Shown: piece by piece, positions 56,898 through 64,000 of the stretch
Position numbering within the stretch: the first letter of the stretch is position 1
How the letters are laid out: each line of letters starts with the position of its first letter
Assembly (NCBI GenBank): GCA_038373865.1
Contig: JAXGGA010005159.1
Location: 16,706 to 80,705 of the forward strand
Reading direction: 5' to 3'
Length of the DNA stretch: 64,000 nucleotides
From: Uloborus plumipes
Lineage: Eukaryota > Arthropoda > Arachnida > Araneae > Uloboridae
Position numbers and translations under genes: made by a program
The notes under the pieces: model-generated
The model's database searches: none
What the model saw: the letters and a program-made list of their open reading frames with translations, nothing else
What the model was told of the DNA's origin: nothing

Positions 56898-57457
56898 CAG
56901 TGAACTCTCACTTATGCGAAGGCCCAAGGGACCGACAGAAAAAGGCGCATAAGTAAGAGAGACGCATAAGTGAACAAGCCTATTTAAATGACTAAAACGC
57001 AACAAAGTTTCTAATGAGAGAATGAATAAGAATGTTTCTGTAGAAAAGGGACATATTACTGCGGTTTGTCAATCACAGTAACTTAACTACAATGGTAAAG
57101 AGAAAACAAAAATTGTAGCATACCTAATCACAAATTGTTCCTTTTAAAGCGATGCATAATAAATAATTGTCCCGCTCCGAACTTTAGTAAGTGAGGAAAA
57201 AATGCCTTCCGTGAGCAATAAAGGAGAAAAATTCGAGAGAAAAGTGAAGAAAAATGCTTATTTTTGAAGAAATTAAATTAAATATTTTACATTTTAGGGA
57301 AAATTTGGCGCATAAGTGAAATATTTATCTTTAGAGCGACGCATAAACGAATGATACTATCATTATTTTGCTACGGAATATGTTGGGATCATAGAAAATT
57401 GTCGTATAAGTGAAAAAAGGCGAATAAATGAGGCGGCGTATAAGTGAGAGTTCACTG
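56898..57457. mobile_element. TA-flanked MITE, CAGTGAACTCTCACTTAT family, copy 2
   Basis: Same TIR and orientation as 24477-24988, 48 bp longer. The subterminal order (GGCCCAAGGGACC block, AAGTGAACAAGCCTATTTAA block, ATCTTTAGAGCGACGCATAA block) is conserved. Confidence 0.88.
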
Positions 57458-57459
57458 TA

Positions 57460-57671
57460 TTTAACACATCTTTAAGTGTCGCAAATTAGAAATGTCAAAA
57501 GTACACCTTAGAATGCGCATTTATGAGTAAACTCATCTCTCCAGATTTTTTTTCCCATCATTGAAAATGTCATTTTTTTTCTTACATTTTTCATGTTGAT
57601 ACCCTTTTAACATCTATTGTAGCAAAGATCAACAGAATATAGAATATGAAATCAAATTTTGTTGACTTTAC
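57460..57671. other. Short spacer
   Basis: Nothing recognised. Confidence 0.4.
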
Positions 57672-57679
57672 AGATTTCC

Positions 57680-58188
57680 CAGGGGTGCCCATCCCCCCCC
57701 CCAAGCTCAATGGCGCAAATCCCCCCCCCCCCCAAAAAAACATCCCAACTCTCTTGTCCTTTTTATTATTTTTTTCTACCCCTCTTTTTTATTTTATTCA
57801 TATTTTTAAATATTATTTTTTTTTAATATTTATTTATTTTTTTAAATTATAATGATAATTTTTTAGCTGTTATTAATTTTTTAAAAGTACTAATTATGCG
57901 TAGAACAGAATCGCTTTTTTTTCTCTTCCAGACATTCCAAGCACACTCACACACACAAAATAAATAAATAAATAAATAGAAAATAATAATAAAGAAATAA
58001 AAGAATTAATTTAAATTAAAATATTAATTGATGAATACTTTTAATTAAAAAATCTGTAACTAGTTTAATAAAAAGTAATTAATCCATAATTTAAATAAAT
58101 AAATTAGTTTTAAAAAATCCTCCCAAAAATTTTGATGGCGCAACTTGCGCCATAACCCCCCCCCCCCCCCCCCAAGTGGGCGCCTCTG
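57680..58188. mobile_element. hAT-like MITE with poly-C flanks, copy 1
   Basis: The left end CAGGGGTGCCCA and the right end read inward, CAGAGGCGCCCA, are followed on both sides by long C or G runs. Nearly the same element is at 61461-61956. Flanks share GATTTC (57673-57678 and 58189-58194) with one-base slippage, an imperfect trace of an 8-bp duplication. The centre is AT-rich TAAATAAATAAATA-type sequence. Confidence 0.72.
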
Positions 58189-58379
58189 GATTTCACGAGA
58201 AATAGGTTTGGTAAAACCCTCCTCGAAGGTCTGGTTACGGAGATGATTGAAGCGTGTAGGAAAACAAGAGTCACTGCGATAGAATGTCCGATAAAATACA
58301 ATTTATGACACTTTAATCACGAAGCGTTAAATGTGTGAGACCATTTTCCGGAAAATACTGTAATTTTGCCTGACACTGG

Positions 58380-58465
58380 GGATGCACCGATTAATCGACA
58401 GTACCGATTAATCGGCCATAATCAGCCACTTTGCCGATTATAAATAATCGGAAAAATCGGGCCGG
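58380..58465 (+). mobile_element. Solo hAT-like terminus
   Basis: GGGATGCACCGATTAATCG followed by repeated CGATTAATCGG and CGATTATAAATAATCGG words resembles the terminus of a hAT family that I recall from many animals. No matching right end or duplication lies in the window, so it is a fragment. Confidence 0.45.
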
Positions 58466-58469
58466 TTAA

Positions 58470-59681
58470 TTGGCCAAAAATATTTTTTGAATATTCTGTA
58501 GTGGATCCAAGTGTAAGAAGCAGAGGCATAGGACTAGGATGGTGAATGCTAAAAACATATTTATTAAAAACACGCGAACTGTAAGAACATAAATGAGGTT
58601 ATACGGTGTTATGACGTCATTTGCTCGATCCAATGGCACGCTACACTTCACTTCAATTTGCAGGTACGGAGGGTTTAGTAATGTGGCTCAACATATTCTT
58701 TAAAAGTATACCTTCACTAAGAAACTATGACGAATAATTTTATTAACAGTAATAATAATCCTCACAGTTGATATAAAGTTTTTGATAAATTAATTTTCCT
58801 ACTTTGATAAAATATGCACAGACAATGTTGCGAGATTTTTCATGTGGCGACAGTTTTCTCCTCAGTACAGTGCTTTATAGATAACCTCTAATTTTTAGGA
58901 AAAATATAAGTCTTGAATTAAACTGCTACTAATTATTCAAGAATATTCAAATTAAAAGTGCTTCTTAAATTGGAGTGCTCCCCCCTCCCCTCCACCCCCT
59001 TTTTTTTTTTGAATTTTTATGTTCAATTAACATACCTAACAATGTGTTAATAATATTATTGACAATTATTTTCATTTTTAATGTTTCGTACAACTAAGCA
59101 AGAGCATGCGGGGAAAAGTAGAACTGTCCATTTCGCTTGCTTCTTAAGTCACTTATTCAATCGCATACGAATTTGTTTATAAATCAATTTATTCAAATTC
59201 CTTCATTTAAAATTTTTCTTATTTATTCATTCATTCACTCACTCATTTTCTTGCTCATTCACTATTCTAGCCACTCAGTTGCATTTTCTCATACATTGAT
59301 TGTTTCATTTATTTTCTGATTTTATTTACTTATTCATTTGATTAAAAATATTTTTAATAAATGTTTTAAAAAATATTACTTCAATAGAAAAATATTTTAT
59401 TTTTCACTTTGCCCCATACGATATAAAGGCGAAACATGTCCACCTTTTTTGAAGGTGCCAAACGGACAACCAAAAATAAAATAATATTTTAATGCAAGTT
59501 TTAATATAAATACCTGCATTGTTCTTCCCTTACGTACTGTGAGAAAAAAATATTTGTTAATTTTGAAAAATGTAACTTCACTTTACTCCCTATTCCATTA
59601 CATAAATAATTTATAAAGGATTAAAAAATATTTCACTTTGGACTAGGAGGTACAAGATGGCCCAGCTGGAAGCCATTTCCG
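58470..59681. other. Spacer with simple-repeat patches
   Basis: Short CATTCATTCACTCACTCATT-type repeats near 59221-59270 and C/T homopolymers near 58980. No gene. Confidence 0.45.
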
Positions 59682-60154
59682 CACTGTAAAAAATGGATGT
59701 TGTTTTTACAGTATAATACAGCTAATTTTACAGTAATAAACCGAAAAAATTGCTAATTTTACAGTAATAAACCGAAAAAATTGCTAATTTTACAGTAATA
59801 AACCGAAAAAATTGCTAATTTTACAGTAATAAACCAAAAAAAAAATGCTAATTTTACAGTAATAAACCGAAAAAATTGCTAATTTTACAGTAATAAACGG
59901 AAAAATTGCTAATTTTTACAGTTTATTACAGTGAATTTTAGTTTTAAACTGGAACCTCGGCTGTCGGTATTATACTGTGTTTCTTACAGTATAATATTGC
60001 TAAATTTTACGGCAATAAACTAAAATTTCTAACTGTACAGTAATAAACTGTAAAATTGCTAGTTTTACAGTTTATTACTGTGCACTTTAGTTTTAAATTG
60101 GAACCTCGGCTGCCAGTATTATACTACAAAAAAAACAGCTCTTTTTTTACAGTG
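59682..60154. mobile_element. CACTGTAAAAAA-ended element with 31-bp array
   Basis: The left end CACTGTAAAAAA is mirrored at the right (TTTTTTTACAGTG). Six tandem copies of a 31-bp unit (ATTTTACAGTAATAAACCGA plus AAAAATTGCTA) occupy 59732-59925. The right half carries inverted forms. It is related to 46793-47202. No clear target duplication. Confidence 0.78.
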
Positions 60155-60678
60155 TGTAGATGTAATAACTGCGAAAGAAAATTGAGTCACATTTTCGACA
60201 CCAACTTCAAGGCAAATCTTCTTCATTTCCCTAGCCGACATTAAATATTCAAATTCACTCACCCCCACGTTTATGGGTGGTATTAAGAGACTATAAATCC
60301 AATCCTGCGACCTAACTTTCAGTAAATACAGGGCCGTAAATCGTGTGTTTCAATCATGTACACCCCATAAATGGCGGGGCGTCCGCGACCGGACGTCCAC
60401 CCCTTTTTAATCATCACCAGAAAAGAGGGAGGGATGTTCTCTAAATCACCTCCCCACCCCCGCATTTCAATCACTTCCACAGTCAAAAATTACGAGCGTG
60501 CTGGACCCTCGCAATACCCGGGAAAAGCCCTGATTGGGAAATTTTATATTTCCTGTCGCCGCATGCGCTCGTAAAGTGAAAGCAATTCATTCCTTAGTCG
60601 TGTCCATTAGTCGTATTCCATAGTCGTATCCATCATAAATGAGAGTTTGGCGATTAATAGTATGCTAGTCATTACTTA
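60155..60678. other. Higher-complexity spacer
   Basis: Relatively GC-rich around 60365-60570, with no relative in the window. The 67-codon ORF at 60371-60574 has no recognisable motif. This could be single-copy regulatory or exonic sequence, but nothing proves it. Confidence 0.4.
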
Positions 60679-61036
60679 TCTATATCTATAAAAATGAGTG
60701 TATGTATATATACTTGTTCTCTATACAAATCCACAGTTTGCGTCAGATTTTCATCAAACTTGACACAGAGGTTCCTTGATGCCCTAGAATTCTCATAGGC
60801 GGGGTCTTGAAATTTTAAAAAATCTAAAAAGCTCAAATTTAAATTTTTTGTCAAAAAATGACCCTTTTATAGGAATCTAGCCTATTTATATTGTAATCGA
60901 GATAGGCCTTTTAGCATTTAAATTGATGAAATTTAAGGTTTTTAAATATGAGTATTTTCCAACAATGATTACGATTAAAGTAATGAATTTTCAATTTAAG
61001 GCTCACCTATTTCCTTTTAGCATTGAAATAAGTAAA

Positions 61037-62722
61037 AAATGATACTGAATCTGTCCTCTCTTTAAATGCTGCTATGGGAAAGAAAAAAATTTTTTTTCAA
61101 CTGGATTTTGATGTAAATCTTCGACTGACATTATGAATTAAGTATGATTTTCATCCCACGAAAATAGGTGCCGTATTTTTTGAGAAATAGGTTTAATCGA
61201 ATGCACTTACCAACTTGCCAAATCTGACAGAATCTGTCATTTTTTAAAGACTGCTGTTGGCAAGAGTTTTTTTTTTTTTTTTCAACTGGATTTTGGTGTA
61301 AATCTTCGATTGATATTATGAATTTCAGATCTTAAATGAAAAAAAAATGATAAAAAAATTTGAAGCAAGGACAGAGTGGAAAAATTCAGAGACAAAAATT
61401 TCTGGAAAGAATTTTTAAGTCTTAAATTATGATTTTGTCTATTTTAAACAGGGTTAGAGACAGGGGTGCCCCCCCCCAAGTTCAATGGCGCAAATCCCCC
61501 CCCTCCCCAAAATGTTTCCCAACCCTCTTGTGCTTTTTTTTACTCCTCTTTTTTATTTTATTTTTAAAAATATTATTTATTTTTTTTAAATATTTGTTTA
61601 TTTTTTTAAATTGTAAATTTTTATTTATTATTTATTATTATTATTCTAAAAATACTAATTATACATAGAACAGAATCGCTTTTTTTCTTTTCCAGACATT
61701 CCAAGCACACTCACACGCACACAAAATAAATAAATAAAACAAATAATAAAGAAATAAAAGAACTAATGTGAATTAAAAATGTTAATTAATGAATAATTTT
61801 TATTCAAAACAAATCAGCCCATAATTTAAATTAAAAAATAAATTAATCAATAATTTAAATAAATAAATTAATTAATTAATTAGCTTTAAACCCCCCCCCC
61901 CAAATGTTTATGGCGCAACTTGCACCATAATCCCCCCCCCCCTGTGGGCACCCCTGGTTGGAGATACATTATATTAGTCTAGGTTTAAGCAAAAAAGATT
62001 TTAAAAAATCGAAAATGAGGCCAATGAATATATTTTTAATTGTAAAAATGATGTAAATATAAAATTTCCTATTATTAGGTAAAAACGAAGAAAAATAATA
62101 ATAATGAATAAATAAATTTTTCAATTACTGATTACAAATGGTAATTAAATAAAAATATGAACATGTAAAAAAGAAGGTAATATGAAAATATAGTCTAATA
62201 ATTATTTTGTCTACTAAATATTTTTAATTAATAAAAAAATTAAGTACCGACATAATTAATTTTTTGCCACATGCTTAATTTATCAACAATTTAGAGAGCT
62301 GATTCTTAGCAAAAAAAAAAAGTACAATACAAAGAAAATGTTGCATACAATCGCATATATGTCAGATTTGGCATGTTAGATGCGGTCGACTAAACATCTT
62401 TCTTAAAAATTATGGCGAAACTTCAGTGGGATCAAAGTCATATTTAGTTCATAATGTCAATCGAAGATTTGCACCAAAATCCAGTTGAAAAAAAAAAAAC
62501 AGCAGTCTTTAAAAAATGACAGATTCTGTCAGATTTGGCAAGTTGGTAAGTGCATTCGATTAAACCTATTTCTCAAAGAATACGGCACCTATTTCCGTGG
62601 GATGAAAATCATACTTAATTCATAATGTCAGTCGAAGATTTACATCAAAATCCAGTTGAAAAATTTTTTTTTTCTTTCCCATAGCAGCATTTAAAGAGAG
62701 GACAGATTCAGTATCATTTACA
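61037..62722. mobile_element. Foldback element nested in the Helitron
   Basis: Arms 61037-61330 and about 62440-62722 are reverse complements, with ends AATGATACTGAATCTGTCC and its mirror. Each arm contains a direct duplication of CAACTGGATTTTGnTGTAAA plus ATCTTCGA, so four copies of this word exist. The loop holds the hAT MITE at 61461-61956. Confidence 0.82.
61461..61956. mobile_element. hAT-like MITE with poly-C flanks, copy 2
   Basis: The left end CAGGGGTGCCCC and the right end read inward, CAGGGGTGCCCA, match. The flanks GTTAGAGA (61453-61460) and GTTGGAGA (61957-61964) match at seven of eight bases. Homologous to 57680-58188 along its length, including the C-runs and the TTCAATGGCGCAAAT and ATGGCGCAACTTGC blocks. 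Confidence 0.82.
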
Positions 62723-63237
62723 TTGATTCCCGTAGGAAGTAGGGAGCGTTTGAGCTAGCGTCCTCTGGCGGCGGGTGAGAATTTGTTGCCACTTTCAAAC
62801 TAGCGCATTCGTAGAACATTTCTCTCCTTCTTCCTACTCTTACAATGCGACGACAGTTGCGTCTGTAATGGAGATAAGCCTTCAGAACGAGAAATAGATT
62901 TATTTCTGAGTTATAATAATTTTTACTTTGTAGGTGGGAACAATTAATAGAGAAAAGTTAATATTTTAAATTTGGCGGGTGAAATTGATGCAATTTTTTC
63001 ACTTCCATGTGCATATATTTCATGCCAGTGGACGCGGCAAAGCACAGACAACATTTATCTTTAATTTTCACCTTTTGATAAGACTATTTTTCTGTAAACG
63101 TTTAACTTTCTGTAATATTTTAGTTTTTTTCAAAGTTTGTACCTAAGAGACAGATTGATGCAAATTATTTTATACCCATATGAATAGAACTCTTTCAAAC
63201 TTTTTTTCCCTGAATGCTATGTTGTATTAATAAGCAC
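62723..63237 (+). other. Helitron 3' part without coding sequence
   Basis: This is the Helitron's own 3' segment. It includes a moderately GC-rich block (62750-62870) with GGCGGCGGGTGAGAATTTG and no relative in the window, possibly captured host DNA, and then AT-rich sequence to the terminal hairpin. Confidence 0.45.
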
Positions 63238-63263
63238 CCGGGCAACGCCGGGTATTAAGCTAG

Positions 63264-63518
63264 TCTATCTATATAAAAATGGATGAATAAAAAATTTAGA
63301 TATACTTGTATGTTAGTTCCTTATACAAATCCACATTTTCCGTCGGATTTTCATCAAACTTGGCACAGAGGTTCCTCAATGCACTAGAATTCACGTAGGC
63401 GAGGTTTTGAGCTTAAAAAAAATCCAAAAAGCTCAAAATTCGAATTTTTTTGTCTCAAAATGGCCATTTTCTTTCCATTTTGAATAGGTAGAGAAATAGA
63501 AATAAGCCTTTAAGCATA
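63264..63518 (+). mobile_element. Helitron 5' fragment directly abutting
   Basis: TCTATCTATATAAAAATGGA begins immediately after the previous Helitron's CTAG. The next 250 bp match the 5' region of 60679 (CTTATACAAATCCACATTTT-like, ACTTGGCACAGAGGTTCCTC). Its own 3' end is not present before the next element starts. Confidence 0.7.
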
Positions 63519-64000
63519 TCTATATATATAAAGATGACGGTGTTCGTTTGTCTGTTTGTACGTTTGTAACCGCTGGCCAGAAGCCCCCACAGCACCTACG
63601 GACCTGAAACTTGGCTCAAAAATTCGAACGTATCCCGCCCTCGTGCACCTCGAAGCCCAAATTTTTAATTTCGAATTAGTTATTTTTAAATTAATTAATT
63701 AGTCTCATTTTTGGTGTATCCGCCATAATTGAGGGGGGAAAACCTCCCCCCACCCCAAAACATTATATATCGTTGGAAAGGGGTTTTTTTTCTGAAAAAG
63801 AAAAGTTTTAGCACGTTTCTGTCCGTTAATTAGGACAGGAGATATTAATTAATCAAATTTAGTCAATTTTCAAGGCTTAACTATGTACGCAGTACTGAAA
63901 CACTAGGTTCATTTTCCTGATCAGCTGCTCTTTTGTCCCTGAAGTTACTTTGTGGTTTAAATTTGCGTATAGATTTAAGCCTTGAAAATTTATTCAATTT
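63519..64000 (+). mobile_element. Helitron 5' end, cut by window edge
   Basis: TCTATATATATAAAGATGAC follows an A (63518). The sequence to the window end matches 36408-36890. The 3' end lies outside the window. Confidence 0.7.

Larger units (their letters stand above)
60679..63263 (+). mobile_element. Helitron-like element, complete ends (2.6 kb)
   Basis: It starts TCTATATCTATAAAAATGAG after A (60678) and ends with hairpin CCCGGGCAACGCCGGG, then TATTAAGCTAG (63260-63263), before T (63264). TC start, 3' hairpin ~10 bp before CTAG and an A/T target are the Helitron signature. Most of its interior is a foldback (61037-62722), so the Helitron proper is <1 kb and lacks Rep/helicase. Confidence 0.8.

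Overview
This window looks like intergenic or intronic DNA from a repeat-rich, AT-rich eukaryotic genome. The organism is probably an arthropod, and an arachnid is my best but weak guess. The evidence is the mix of transposon types (hAT, piggyBac-like, Tc1/mariner-pogo-like, PIF/Harbinger-like, Helitron-like, a CR1/Jockey-type LINE tail), the AT-rich spacers and the many homopolymer runs. There is no operon structure, no tRNA or rRNA gene that I can recognise, and no open reading frame longer than 145 codons. I could not support a single intact host protein-coding exon. The only convincing protein remnants are the frameshifted C-terminal end of a LINE reverse transcriptase (12898-13330) and the stop-containing C-terminal tail of a pogo-like transposase (47634-48071). 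A third, unidentified remnant may lie at 7844-8029.

Layout. 1-3.4 kb: AT-rich spacer, then a piggyBac-like element whose left TIR is broken by a second TTAA-flanked palindromic element. 5.1-7.5 kb: a short hAT insertion, an eight-copy 194-bp tandem array and a small palindromic element. 7.5-10.4 kb: a hAT element with an 8-bp TSD that has been invaded twice. 11-16 kb: Helitron-like elements, the LINE tail, a Harbinger MITE and a second piggyBac-like MITE with repeated hairpins. 16.8-19.8 kb: a 3-kb inverted repeat (arms about 1.25 kb, spacer about 0.5 kb). 19.9-20.65 kb: a ten-copy 74-bp satellite. 21.4-25.2 kb: a foldback, a pogo-like MITE holding another TA-element, and a hAT holding a TA-MITE. 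26.6-29.7 kb: a 1.03-kb direct duplication separated by about 1 kb that contains a Helitron fragment. 31.6-37.1 kb: a second copy of the nested TA-element in opposite orientation, a 14-bp-TIR element with internal tandem repeats, a MITE and a complete small Helitron. 38.3-45.9 kb: a 3.6-kb hAT element carrying a GC-rich array of about 19 copies. Its target site survives uninterrupted in a paralogous segment near 45 kb. 47.3-53.7 kb: a three-level nest (pogo-like, then hAT, then two further elements). 54-60 kb: TA-flanked elements, a poly-C hAT MITE and a 31-bp tandem array. 60.7-64 kb: a Helitron containing a foldback containing a hAT MITE, followed directly by more Helitron 5' ends.

Nothing here forms a working gene system. 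The value of the window lies in its insertion history. Target-site duplications, and in several cases an intact 'empty' copy elsewhere in the window, let the boundaries of many elements be set to within a base or two. All calls were made by eye. Percent identities and family names need database alignment.
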